NCBI GenBank assembly: GCA_964434165.1 | Contig: CAYSUS010000009.1 | Coordinates: 35,231-99,230, forward strand | Direction: 5' to 3' | Length of the DNA stretch: 64,000 nucleotides | DNA from: CAYSUS01 sp964434165 | Lineage (GTDB): Bacteria > Planctomycetota > Planctomycetia > Pirellulales > Thermoguttaceae | Part shown: in pieces, positions 26,994-35,988 of the stretch | How positions within the stretch are numbered: the stretch's first letter is position 1 | How the letters are laid out: the number at the start of each line of letters is the position of its first letter | The notes under the pieces: model-generated | Seen by the model: only the letters and a program-made list of their open reading frames with translations | Databases searched by the model: none | What the model was told of the DNA's origin: nothing | Made by a program: the position numbers and the translations under genes

Positions 26994-29900
26994 ATGCTTC
27001 GCTCTCTTGTTCTACTCGGTGCGGTGACCATCGCGGCCGGGCTGCCGGCACGTGCCCAGGCGCAGGCCGACGCCCAACAGGCCTACCGGAAAGCCAAGAC
27101 CGCCTACGAAGCCGGCCAGTGGGCCGAGGCCCGCGACCTCGCCCGCGATGCCTCGCAGACCGATGCGAACAACCCCGAGGTGTGGCTCCTGCTGGGCAGG
27201 GCCCGCTACCAGTTGGGCCAGATTCACGAGGCCCTGGACGCCTGGCAGCGGACCCTCCGGCTCGCCCCCGAGGAGCCCTACGCCCGACGCATGATCGAAA
27301 CCCTCAGGGCCCAGCGCACCGAGGTCGATGTTCAAACGCGGCTGGCCGAGTCGCTGCTGGTCGAGGGGCTCTTTGGCGAGGCCTGGGAGGTGGCCAAACG
27401 CCTGCTGGCGGACAAGGGACTCTCCGAGGCCCAGCGCGTGCGGCTGCTCATGCTTCGCGCGGAGCTGGACCTGCGCACCGGCAAGGCCGACTCCGCCCGC
27501 AAGACGCTCGAGGAGCTGCTTGTTCTCTACCCGGACCGGATCGACGCCGTGCAGGTGACGCTCCTGTTGGGCCGCGCCAAGCTCCAGGGCGACCAGCGGC
27601 TGGTGGCCGAGGGCGTCGCCGCGCTGGAGAAGCTCGTGGGCGAGCATCCCAAGACCGAGGCCGCGGCCTCGGCGCAGTACGCCCTGCTCAACTTCCACCT
27701 TTCGCAAGGTGTCACGGCGGCCCAGGTCGACGCCCTGCGCCAATGGATCGCCGCGAATCCGAAGCATCGTGAGATCCACGAGGCCAGGCGATCGCTGCTG
27801 GGCCACGGCCTTACGCTGGCGGCGTCGGCCGGTCGGCCCGAGCCGGACGCCCCATTGAGCGAGCAGGACGCGGCCAACCTTGCCCTGGCGGCCGAGCTGC
27901 TGAAGCCGCCGCAACGGGAGGCCACGGCCGTGAAGATCGCGGACGACGTGCTCAAGCACCTGGAGACCTACTACGCGGCCAACGGGGCGCACGCCGCGGC
28001 GGCGACCGGGGCGGACAGTCTGCTCCAGGCCGCCTCACGCCTCCCGGTCCGCGAGAGAGCCCTCAGGGCGCTCGCCCGGCACCGCGCAACCGCCGTGCTG
28101 GGGCAGCTTGTCGACGAACTCCGTGCGGGCAAGAGCGCCGCGGCCGCGCCCTTCGCTCCCTTGCCCAAGCCGCTCGCGAACGTCGTCGCGACCTGCGAGA
28201 GAATCAACGAGGAGCTCCCCTTCAGACCGGCGTGGAACGAACTGGCAGACCTGGCCAAGCGCGTGCGAGGGCTGGCCGGGCTGGTGCCCGTCCCGCCACG
28301 AGCCGGGCAGCTCCGCGCGCCGGACTCCTGGGCCGCGACCATCGCCATGGGCGTCGTGCGATCCAGCGCCGAGGCCAAGACGATCGGGCAAGCGGCCGAG
28401 CTCGTGCTCGCGGTGGCGACGGAGCTGGCGCGCACCGATGCCGCTTCGCACCGGGCCGCTCTGGCCGTCGACAAGGCCCTGGTCGATGCCCTCGACAAGG
28501 ACCATCCAGTATGGACCAAGGCCGCGGCGACCTACTGCACGCACTTGAAGGACCACGCGAGCTACGTGTTCCAGGAGAACATCAAGGAGGGCCGTGCGGC
28601 CGAGAACGCCAGCCTGTCCGAGCCGCAGAAGGCCCTGCTGGAGGCGATCCGCACCCGGCTCGCGTGGGATAAGAGCTACGCTGCGGAGGCGCTGAAGCTA
28701 CTCGCCGCGCTGGCACGTCCCCTCGTCGAGCACGGCCACTGGGCGGCGGCCGAGGAGGTCTACGCCGGGACCTTGCCCGCGCTTCCCGAGCCGCAGCGGC
28801 TCCAGGGCGAGCTGGCCGTGGTGAACCTCTGGATCGACCAGGTCGCGCGCCGCGACCAGCGCCTGGTGGGCGCGGGACTGACTGTGCCGGAACAGCTCGA
28901 CGAGACCATGAAGAGGGCGGTGCTCAAGCTCCGCGCGCTTCACGCCGGGCTGGACGAGGGCCGCCCCGAGCTGAGCACGATCCGCGCGGCGTGGAGCCGG
29001 GTTGCTGCGCACTACGTGGGCCTGGAGTACGAGGAGGTGGCTCTCGAGGCCCTCCAGACGCTGCCGAAGGACGCCGCCCCCGGAAAGCCCGCTCTGGCCG
29101 AAGCCTACGCGGCCTTCCAGCGCGTGCGGCTCCACGAGGAGCAGGCGCGGCGCGAGCTGGACCGGCTGCTCGAGCAGTACGGCGGCAAGGAGAGGATCGA
29201 GCTCTCGCCCGCATTCAGGAAGGTGATCGATGGCTACCTGGAATTCTGCCGGGCGAACCCCTTCGACAAGAAACCGCCGGAGATCCATCCGTTTGCCGAC
29301 GAGGCCCTCAGCGCCGTGCTGGCCGTCGGGCGGCGGTTCGAAGCGCTGGGCGCGCACCAGGTGGCCGCGGACATCTACCGCGACGCCGCCAAAACGTGCG
29401 CCGGCACCAAGGCATTCACTCAGTCCCGCCCGCACCAGTTGAGCAAGGCCCAGCAAGCGGCCCTGGCCTGGGCCGACGCCCTGGCCGCCGCGGGACGCAA
29501 GGCCCTGGCGGATTCGACCGCGCAGCGCAAGCCGGGCGATCCGCCTCCCGGGGAGATTCACAAGGAATTCGCGGACGCGATCGCCGCCTATCTCAGCCTG
29601 ATCGACCCGAAGCCGCAAGCCCCGGTGATCGAGCCCGACCCGAAGGGCCCGCTGGCCGGGCCGGTGATCGGGCGGGTCATGGGCGTGGCCTTGGAGTACG
29701 CCAAGGTCGATGCCTGGGAGGTGGCCGAGGGGGTGTACGCCGACTTGCTGGCCGCCAGGCTCTCGCTGCGCCGGCCCGAGCGACTTGAGTTCGCGCGAGG
29801 GCTGTGCAAGCTCGGCCAGGTCATGCCCGACCACGCGCGCAAGATCCTCACGTCGCTGGGCAAGGCGGGGCTGCGCGAGCCGACCGGTCCGGTCGAAGTC

Positions 29901-32480
29901 GCCGACCTGGCCATGGACTCCACGGTGGTTGGAGAAAGGAGCAGCCAGTCCGAGGCCCCTCGGTCGGCCAGCAAGCCCCAGGCGACAGCTCCCGGGGCAG
30001 AGCAACCCGCGGCGTCAATGCCCGCGCAGCCGGATGTCGGCGGAGGAAACGAACTCGGCATGACGACGCTCGACGGACGCGCCCAGGCGCAGCGCGACAC
30101 CCAGCTCCTGGCCATGATTCGCCAGCAGGAGGCCAGCCGTGCGGCGCAGGTGGCGCAGCTCCGCGAGGGCGCGTACCGTTACGCGGCCAACGCCCCCGTC
30201 CAGCAGATGGAGCAGCAGCAGGGGCAAGCCCAAGGCCAGCAAGCCCCGGCGCCGCCGGTGCTCTCCGCGGCCGAGATCGCGCGCCAGGAAGAAGCCCTCG
30301 GCGAGGCCTACCCGATCTTCCAGGCGATCCGCGCGGAGCACTCGCACACGGTCACGGCCGAGCAGGCCCGCGGCGAGATCCTGGTGATGGTCGCCCACTG
30401 GCGCGGGGTGGCGCAGTGGGAGCGTGCCGCCCACCTGGCATTGAAGTACCTGAAGGACAATCCCAAGGACCGCGAGCAGATCAAGCTCCGCCTGGAGATC
30501 GCCCGGGACCTCTTGGCGTGGGCCTCCAAGCCGATCGCGCGCCAGCCTTCGAAGCAGGCGATGTTGGACGAGGTCTCCAAGCGGTTTGCGGACGCCCGGC
30601 ATAAGCTGGAGGAGATCGCCCGGATCGCGCGGCCCGAGGAGCGGAGCCGCGCCCAGGCGGCCCAGTGGGAGATCGCCCAGAGCTTCCTCACGCAGGCCCG
30701 GGTGGTCAACGCCTTCAGCCCGACGCTGGCGCGGGGGCAGTACGTCCGCGCGGTCAAGGAGCTCAGCCGCGTGGCCGACCGCTACCCCGATCATCCGCAG
30801 ATCGGGCAGATCCCGCAGATGATGTGGAGTATCGCGCAGGAGTTGGAGGGACGCGGCTACTGGGACGAGGCCATCCTGGTGTGGAACGAGCTGTCGATCC
30901 ACCATCCCATGAGCTCCCTGGCGGACCAGGCCACGCTGAAGGTGGCCCAGACCTACCACCAGCGCCTGCGGCGACCCATGAAGGCGGCCGAGGTCTATCA
31001 GGAGCTGAACTTCGCCCGCGGCGGCAACGACCAGGGCGTTCAGAACCTGATTTACCAGATCGGCAACGAATTGAAGAACGAGAAGCGGTGGGTCGAGGCC
31101 CTCCACGTGCTGGAGACGTTCGTCGATAGCTTTCCGGACCACCCGCAGGCGGGCCAGGCCCTGACGATGATCGGGCAGATTCACCAGGCAAACGAGGCCT
31201 GGGAGGACGCGCTGGCCGCGTACCGCCGCGTGATCGGGGAGTTCACCGACGGCCAATGGGTGCAGGAGGCCAAGTGGGCGATCGCCGAGTGCACGATCAA
31301 CCTCAGCCAGTGGCGCGACGCGGCCTCGGCCTACCAGGCGTACATCAACGCGTACGGCAAGGACGAGGCCAAGGTCCAGGAGGCCAAGCGGCGGATCGAG
31401 GTGCTCAAGGACCTCGCCCGCTACCAGACCCTCGTGGATGAAAAAGGCCAGCGCAAGGCCTTCGACGCCCAGTACCAGATCGCGACGATCGTGCGGAGCC
31501 AGCTCGCCAACCCGGTCAAGGCGATCATCGAGTACCGCAAGGTGGCCGCCGACTGGCCCGACAGCCACCTGGCCGACGACGCCCTGTACGAGGTGGGTAC
31601 GACCTACCTCGGCCTGGGCGAGACGGAGAAGGCCCGCGAGGCCCTGCTCGAAGCGGGGCGCAAGTACCCCTCCAGCCCGCTGGCCGACGACGCCCTATTC
31701 ATGGTCGGCAAGAGCTACGAGGACGAAGCGACCAAGCTCGCCGCGGCCAGCCGCGGGAAGGCCGAGGCCCTGGCCAACGAGATGGCCCAGCGCAAGGCCT
31801 ATCAGATGGCCCAGTCGAATCGCCGCGAGCAGGAGGTGCTCCGCTTCAAGAAGGTGGCGGGCTTGAAGTCCGCCGGCAAACAAGTCGCCGCGGAGGTCGA
31901 GGAAGCCTTTCAGGCGGCCAACTACGGCCAGTTCAACCCGGCCAACGTCGAGCTGTTTGCGCGCCAGGCCGACCAGGAAGCCGAGGCCCTCACGGCCGCG
32001 CAACTGGCCGACCGCCAGGACAAGATCAACGCGGCCCTGCGCAAGGCGGTCGAGGCCTACTCGTCGGCCTCCAAGGTGGCCGGGGCCGACAAGGCCGACG
32101 ACGCCCTGTTGCGCGTGGCCACGATCTACGACGAGGAGCTGAAGGACGACCAGGCCGCCCTGGAGACCTGGCTGGAGATCGTCCGCCAGTTCAGCGGCAC
32201 GAGCGTGGCCGAGGACGCAAGCTGGCGCATCGCCCAGTACTACGAGCGCCAGCGCAAGTACGCCGAAGCGATCGAGGCCTTCAAGGCCTTCCTGCGGAAC
32301 TACCGCGCCAGCTCCAGGGCCGCCCCGGCGCAGTTCGCCATCGCCGAGAACTACGAGCACCTCGGCGAGTGGGTCAACGCCATGGACAGCTACACGAACT
32401 ACATCAACAACTTCCCCGACGGCCCCATGGCGCAGAAGGCCCGGGAGCAGATCAACTGGATCAAGACGTATCGGTTGTGA
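26994..32480 (+). CDS. Very large exported TPR protein (1828 aa)
   Basis: TPR arrays are protein-binding scaffolds. The ATG at 26994 has GGAG 7 nt upstream. Residues 1-24 are a signal peptide (ending ARAQA). TPR-like repeats fill residues 28-330 (AYEAGQWAEARDLARDA, LGQIHEALDAWQRTLRLAP), the middle is helical and less regular, and a disordered Gln/Ala/Pro-rich linker spans about 980-1090. The region from about 1180 to the end is again dense in TPRs (YWDEAILVWNELSIHHP, WEDALAAYRRVIGEF, YAEAIEAFKAFLRNY). No enzyme domain is visible. Its likely place is the periplasm. The next exported TPR gene follows 145 nt downstream, so the two may work together in an envelope complex; partners are unknown. 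Confidence 0.92.
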   Translation: MLRSLVLLGAVTIAAGLPARAQAQADAQQAYRKAKTAYEAGQWAEARDLARDASQTDANNPEVWLLLGRARYQLGQIHEALDAWQRTLRLAPEEPYARRMIETLRAQRTEVDVQTRLAESLLVEGLFGEAWEVAKRLLADKGLSEAQRVRLLMLRAELDLRTGKADSARKTLEELLVLYPDRIDAVQVTLLLGRAKLQGDQRLVAEGVAALEKLVGEHPKTEAAASAQYALLNFHLSQGVTAAQVDALRQWIAANPKHREIHEARRSLLGHGLTLAASAGRPEPDAPLSEQDAANLALAAELLKPPQREATAVKIADDVLKHLETYYAANGAHAAAATGADSLLQAASRLPVRERALRALARHRATAVLGQLVDELRAGKSAAAAPFAPLPKPLANVVATCERINEELPFRPAWNELADLAKRVRGLAGLVPVPPRAGQLRAPDSWAATIAMGVVRSSAEAKTIGQAAELVLAVATELARTDAASHRAALAVDKALVDALDKDHPVWTKAAATYCTHLKDHASYVFQENIKEGRAAENASLSEPQKALLEAIRTRLAWDKSYAAEALKLLAALARPLVEHGHWAAAEEVYAGTLPALPEPQRLQGELAVVNLWIDQVARRDQRLVGAGLTVPEQLDETMKRAVLKLRALHAGLDEGRPELSTIRAAWSRVAAHYVGLEYEEVALEALQTLPKDAAPGKPALAEAYAAFQRVRLHEEQARRELDRLLEQYGGKERIELSPAFRKVIDGYLEFCRANPFDKKPPEIHPFADEALSAVLAVGRRFEALGAHQVAADIYRDAAKTCAGTKAFTQSRPHQLSKAQQAALAWADALAAAGRKALADSTAQRKPGDPPPGEIHKEFADAIAAYLSLIDPKPQAPVIEPDPKGPLAGPVIGRVMGVALEYAKVDAWEVAEGVYADLLAARLSLRRPERLEFARGLCKLGQVMPDHARKILTSLGKAGLREPTGPVEVADLAMDSTVVGERSSQSEAPRSASKPQATAPGAEQPAASMPAQPDVGGGNELGMTTLDGRAQAQRDTQLLAMIRQQEASRAAQVAQLREGAYRYAANAPVQQMEQQQGQAQGQQAPAPPVLSAAEIARQEEALGEAYPIFQAIRAEHSHTVTAEQARGEILVMVAHWRGVAQWERAAHLALKYLKDNPKDREQIKLRLEIARDLLAWASKPIARQPSKQAMLDEVSKRFADARHKLEEIARIARPEERSRAQAAQWEIAQSFLTQARVVNAFSPTLARGQYVRAVKELSRVADRYPDHPQIGQIPQMMWSIAQELEGRGYWDEAILVWNELSIHHPMSSLADQATLKVAQTYHQRLRRPMKAAEVYQELNFARGGNDQGVQNLIYQIGNELKNEKRWVEALHVLETFVDSFPDHPQAGQALTMIGQIHQANEAWEDALAAYRRVIGEFTDGQWVQEAKWAIAECTINLSQWRDAASAYQAYINAYGKDEAKVQEAKRRIEVLKDLARYQTLVDEKGQRKAFDAQYQIATIVRSQLANPVKAIIEYRKVAADWPDSHLADDALYEVGTTYLGLGETEKAREALLEAGRKYPSSPLADDALFMVGKSYEDEATKLAAASRGKAEALANEMAQRKAYQMAQSNRREQEVLRFKKVAGLKSAGKQVAAEVEEAFQAANYGQFNPANVELFARQADQEAEALTAAQLADRQDKINAALRKAVEAYSSASKVAGADKADDALLRVATIYDEELKDDQAALETWLEIVRQFSGTSVAEDASWRIAQYYERQRKYAEAIEAFKAFLRNYRASSRAAPAQFAIAENYEHLGEWVNAMDSYTNYINNFPDGPMAQKAREQINWIKTYRL

Positions 32481-32500
32481 GGTGAGTGGTGAGTCCCCTT

Positions 32501-32527
32501 GTACTTCGTACTATCGTACTCCGTACT
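32501..32527. repeat. GTACT-rich intergenic sequence with shared 18-nt core
   Basis: The 18-nt core ACTATCGTACTCCGTACT (32509-32526) is identical to 43025-43042 in an unrelated gap. It follows the large TPR gene. A GGCGGGC-AA-GCCCGCC hairpin (32552-32567) and CTCCGAC/TTCCGAC repeats (about 32585-32609) lie just beyond. Confidence 0.8.
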
Positions 32528-32624
32528 GACCCCTGACCCCCAAAAAGAAGCGGCGGGCAAGCCCGCCGGCCAGATGACCAGGAATCTCCGACCTCCGACT
32601 TCCGACTTAACAAGGAGCCCGGTT

Positions 32625-34163
32625 ATGCGGTCCTTCCTTGCCTTTGCATCCGTCGCGGCCCTTGTGGCGGCCGCGCTTCAAGTGGCCTCGTTGGCCGAGG
32701 AGCCACCCAAGGCGGTCAGCCCCGGACCAAAGCCCAAGGCTGGGCCCGCGCCCAAGTCGGAGCCGGCCGAAGCGACCCAGCCCAAGCCCGAGTCTCCCGA
32801 GGAGAAGGGCGCCCGGCTGTTCGAGGAAGGGCGCAAGGCCCTGTTCCGGGCCGACTACGATCGCGCGATCGAGCTGCTCACCGCGGCCGTCACCGCCGAC
32901 GGCAGCAAGACGGCCTGCCGCGTGAATCTCGCCCGGGCCTTTCGCTATGCGGAGAAGGACAAGGAGGCCGCCGCGCAACTGGAGCAGGTTCTCAAGGCCT
33001 CACCCGACCACGTCGAGGCGGGTCAGCTCCTGGGCGAGATCTACGCGCAGCAGGAGAAGTGGGACGACGTGGTCCGCGTGCTCCAGCCGCTGTTGACCTA
33101 CCGGCACGATTACCCCACCTACCACATGCTGGCCGAGGCCTACTACCACCTCGACAGGCACGACAAGGCCCGGGAGTACTACGAAGAGGCCATCAAGCTG
33201 AACTCCCAGAGCGCGGCCGACCACTACCAGCTCGGCAACATCTACCTGGCCGCCAACCGCTTTGCCAAGGCCGCCGACGCCTACCAGGCCGCGCTCCGCC
33301 TGGGCATGGAGAGCCCCGTGCTCCGCTACAAGCTGGGTAGCGCCCTGTTCAACCTCCGCAACTACTTCGGCCGCGTCACCGTGCGGAACGTGCGCTCCGG
33401 CAAGCCGGGCACGATCAGCGACGGCTGGTACCTGATCGAGCCGGTGCCGGGCAAGGAGGACGCCTTCTACGGCGCGCCCCACGGCTCGGCCGTTTTCCAG
33501 ATCGCCAAGGCCGTCGAGGACGGGCTGGAGGACCGGCCCGACATCCGCATCCTCCGGGCGTCGATCTACCTCAACGCCCGCCGCTACCGGCAGGCCTACC
33601 AGATGTTCGCCGCCCTGAAGGACGAAGTCCCCGAGGACGAACGGGCCTTGTTCTTCTACTACTTCGCCGAGGCCGCCTTCGGCACCGAGCGGTACGACGA
33701 GTACCTGAAGCTCCTGGACAAGGCCATCGAGCTGAAGCCCGACGCCTACGAGGCCACGCGCGTGGACGCCTTCCTCCGCGTCGCCGAGCAGTACAACCAG
33801 GCGGGGGACCTCGAGCAGTACATCGGCTACCTGGCCAAGGCGGTGGAGGAGAGCCCCATGACCGCCTCGCTGCACCTGAAGCTCGGCAACGCCTTCGAGG
33901 ACGCCCAGCAGCATGGGAAGGCCATCCAGCAGTGGAACATGGTGCTCGACCTCGAGCCGGATCACCCGGAGCGGACCCAGCTTCTCAACCGGATCGAGAA
34001 GGCCCGGCGGGCACCCCTCGTGAAGGAGATGGCGAGCGACACTTCGGAGGGAGAGAAGCCCCCGCCGAAGACGAAGCCGTCTCCAGCGGCCCCGGAGAAG
34101 CCTGCCACCAAGGAGAAGCCGAAGCAACCCCGCAATCCGCCCAAAGCCCCTGCCGCGCCCTGA
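32625..34163 (+). CDS. Exported TPR protein (512 aa)
   Basis: The ATG at 32625 has AAGGAG 7 nt upstream. Residues 1-23 are a signal peptide, followed by a Pro/Lys-rich linker to about 60. At least eight TPR-like helices pairs follow (FRADYDRAIELLTAAV, EKDKEAAAQLEQVLKASPD, RHDKAREYYEEAIKLN, ANRFAKAADAYQAALRLG, and later YDEYLKLLDKAIELKPD and HGKAIQQWNMVLDLEPDH). The C-terminus is another Pro/Lys-rich low-complexity tail. An insertion around 240-290 (FGRVTVRNVRSGKPG) breaks the repeat rhythm. It sits directly downstream of the 1828-residue TPR gene and probably shares its message. No enzymatic motif is seen. Confidence 0.9.
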   Translation: MRSFLAFASVAALVAAALQVASLAEEPPKAVSPGPKPKAGPAPKSEPAEATQPKPESPEEKGARLFEEGRKALFRADYDRAIELLTAAVTADGSKTACRVNLARAFRYAEKDKEAAAQLEQVLKASPDHVEAGQLLGEIYAQQEKWDDVVRVLQPLLTYRHDYPTYHMLAEAYYHLDRHDKAREYYEEAIKLNSQSAADHYQLGNIYLAANRFAKAADAYQAALRLGMESPVLRYKLGSALFNLRNYFGRVTVRNVRSGKPGTISDGWYLIEPVPGKEDAFYGAPHGSAVFQIAKAVEDGLEDRPDIRILRASIYLNARRYRQAYQMFAALKDEVPEDERALFFYYFAEAAFGTERYDEYLKLLDKAIELKPDAYEATRVDAFLRVAEQYNQAGDLEQYIGYLAKAVEESPMTASLHLKLGNAFEDAQQHGKAIQQWNMVLDLEPDHPERTQLLNRIEKARRAPLVKEMASDTSEGEKPPPKTKPSPAAPEKPATKEKPKQPRNPPKAPAAP

Positions 34164-34217
34164 CCGCGCAAGGCGCGATCCGGTCCTTCGAGCAGCCGAT
34201 CGACGACCTGCCAGCTC

Positions 34218-34245
34218 TTGCATCCGCCGGCCATTTCAATAAACT
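34218..34245 (+). promoter_or_regulatory. Candidate promoter for rpsR
   Basis: TTGCAT (34218-34223), a 16-nt spacer and TAAACT (34240-34245) lie in a short AT-rich island about 95 nt before the S18 start. Confidence 0.4.
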
Positions 34246-34281
34246 TACTTGTTTACCCGGTTGCGCCCCCGGCCGGGTGGG

Positions 34282-34304
34282 CGATTCCCGGCTGACGGGA
34301 ATCG
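34282..34304 (+). promoter_or_regulatory. Leader hairpin upstream of rpsR
   Basis: CGATTCCCG and CGGGAATCG pair perfectly around GCTGA, 38 nt before the rpsR start and inside its predicted leader. It could be an attenuator or autoregulatory site, but no protein-binding feature can be proved from sequence. Confidence 0.4.
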
Positions 34305-34341
34305 AGCGCATCGCCAGCTTACACCGCGAGGAACTTCGTCC

Positions 34342-34626
34342 ATGCCCCGTCCCTCTCGCCCCGGCCGCATGAGCAAGACGGCCCGGAAACGCGCCAAGGC
34401 CAAGGTCCGCACGAAGAAGAAGGACCCAATCGCCGAGGACGGCAAGCGTCCGCGACCCATGTACGTGGACTACAAGAATCTCGACTTGCTGAAGCGACTG
34501 ACGAACCGGCAGGGCAAGATCATCGGCCGCCGCAAGAGCGGCTGCTCCGCGGTCAGCCAGCACGCTGTGACGGCCGCGGTCAAGCGGGCGCGGTTCATGG
34601 CCCTGCTGCCGTACGTCGGCGAGTAA
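34342..34626 (+). CDS. rpsR: Ribosomal protein bS18
   Basis: A small-subunit ribosomal protein that pairs with bS6 near the platform. The 94-residue protein has a basic N-terminal extension and the family core YKNLDLLKRLTNRQGKIIGRR, then AVKRARFMALLPYVGE. The ATG at 34342 has GAGGA 9-10 nt upstream; an ATG at 34369 (MSKTARKRAK) is also possible. In most bacteria rpsR sits between rpsF and rplI. Here it is alone among unrelated genes, which agrees with broken ribosomal operons in this phylum, and with a second, zinc-lacking or -bearing copy elsewhere being possible. Confidence 0.93.
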   Translation: MPRPSRPGRMSKTARKRAKAKVRTKKKDPIAEDGKRPRPMYVDYKNLDLLKRLTNRQGKIIGRRKSGCSAVSQHAVTAAVKRARFMALLPYVGE

Positions 34627-34648
34627 GGGGCCAGTCGAGGGCAAGGAA

Positions 34649-34679
34649 GGCGTCCGAGGCCGTGGAGGCTTCGTAAGTC
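34649..34679. repeat. Possible degenerate 31-bp palindrome, copy 7
   Basis: By eye, 22 of 31 positions match the consensus, including CTTCG and AAGTC at the right end. It follows the rpsR stop by 22 nt. The match is weak enough that chance cannot be excluded. Confidence 0.35.
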
Positions 34680-34855
34680 GGGCTGAGTCCACTCGCTCCC
34701 CGTGACCTTCACGGTGCCCGCGGCGGCCGGCTCGCAAACGGCCGAAGAGGACGCGCACAACAGGGCGGCGGCGGTCGGCAAAGCGAAATGCCTCCACACG
34801 GCGAGGCCATTCCGAAAGGAACGGATGGACCAACGCAGCGCGCGTTCCCTCAGCG

Positions 34856-35785
34856 TCAGTAGTCGATCCGGATGACCTTGCCTTCGCGCCCCAGCGCCGA
34901 ATCGGCATAGCGGGTCTTGATCTTGGTCGCGGCGTCGGGCCCGATCGTGTCGCCGTCCTTGATCATGCTGCCCGAGTGGATGAGGTAGGCCGCCGTGGCT
35001 CCGAGCATCCCGATGATATCGACCGGCTCGCGGCGCGTGCGCACGATCTCCAGCTCCATGCAGCCGAACTCGGCCAGCCCCACGGTGCCGCAGGTGAGCG
35101 TTCCGTCCTCGTGCTTGCGCGGAAGGAACCCGACCCAGAGCTGGGCCGGCACGTCGTCGGCGCTGTTGATGTGCGGCTTGACTCCCTTGCGGAAGAAGTC
35201 GGGGGAGTGGACCACGTGGGCGTCGCCCCAGTAGATGCCGGCCGTGTCGAACGCCTCGCTCAACGCGGCGGCCACGCGCGACAGGAACAGGCTCCGCGCG
35301 TAGCGCTGCTCGAACCGGCCGATGGCGACGATCACCAGGTGGGCCTTGTGGCCCTTCATCTCCTTCCAGGCCTCGGGCCAGAAGAAGGACCTTGCGCAGG
35401 CCGAGCGGATGTCCGGCTCGGGAATGGGCCTGGGCATGAGCCCGGCCACGGCCGAATGCGCGCCGACCGAAACCGTCACCGATTGCAAGCCAGTCTCGCT
35501 CGCCTCCAGCTCGACCTTCCGCTCCGATTCGCCCGGCAGGTTGAACCACTTCTTCACCACCTGGTCGAGGGCCTTCTTCTCGGGCATCGTGGCCTGGTTC
35601 AGGCAGACGAACGCGAGCATCGATCCCTTGCCGTCGCCCTGGTCGCCGTCCGCGGGCCGCTCCTTGGAGCCCGCCGCCTTCTTCGATTCGGGCTCTGCTG
35701 AAGGCACTCCGTCGGCCGCGGCCCGGCAAGCGAGAAGCCAGAGCGCCAGCCAACCCTGAACGACAGCGGCGGTCAAACGGAACAT
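34856..35785 (-). CDS. DUF4261-like protein with an export signal
   Basis: A 309-residue protein. Residues 1-26 are hydrophobic and end LLACRAAADG, either an ordinary signal peptide or a weak lipobox around Cys. The body resembles DUF4261: AHVVHSPDFFRKG, PAQLWVGFLPRKHEDGTLTCGTVGLAEFGCMELE, and MIKDGDTIGPDAATKI. That domain has no established function. The ATG at 35785 is chosen because GGAG lies 8 nt upstream; the GTG at 35794 would overlap that site. It is transcribed toward rpsR and away from mutS, which ends 203 nt upstream. The family assignment is from memory of its motifs. Confidence 0.75.
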   Translation of the reverse strand: MFRLTAAVVQGWLALWLLACRAAADGVPSAEPESKKAAGSKERPADGDQGDGKGSMLAFVCLNQATMPEKKALDQVVKKWFNLPGESERKVELEASETGLQSVTVSVGAHSAVAGLMPRPIPEPDIRSACARSFFWPEAWKEMKGHKAHLVIVAIGRFEQRYARSLFLSRVAAALSEAFDTAGIYWGDAHVVHSPDFFRKGVKPHINSADDVPAQLWVGFLPRKHEDGTLTCGTVGLAEFGCMELEIVRTRREPVDIIGMLGATAAYLIHSGSMIKDGDTIGPDAATKIKTRYADSALGREGKVIRIDY

Positions 35786-35988
35786 CAGCGGCACTCCTCA
35801 CATGGAGGGAGGCAAGGCGTCGAAACACCACAGCACCGGATCCTTGGCCAGAGCGATTCTACGCCGCGTGTGGAGGAATCGCAACCGTCGGGCAAGAGCT
35901 GGCACGTCCTCTTGCGCGCGGAATTGGACGGCCGCACTGGGGAGAAGGCCTCCGCCGCGATTCGCCGGCTCGCGCCACCTCTCGGTGG

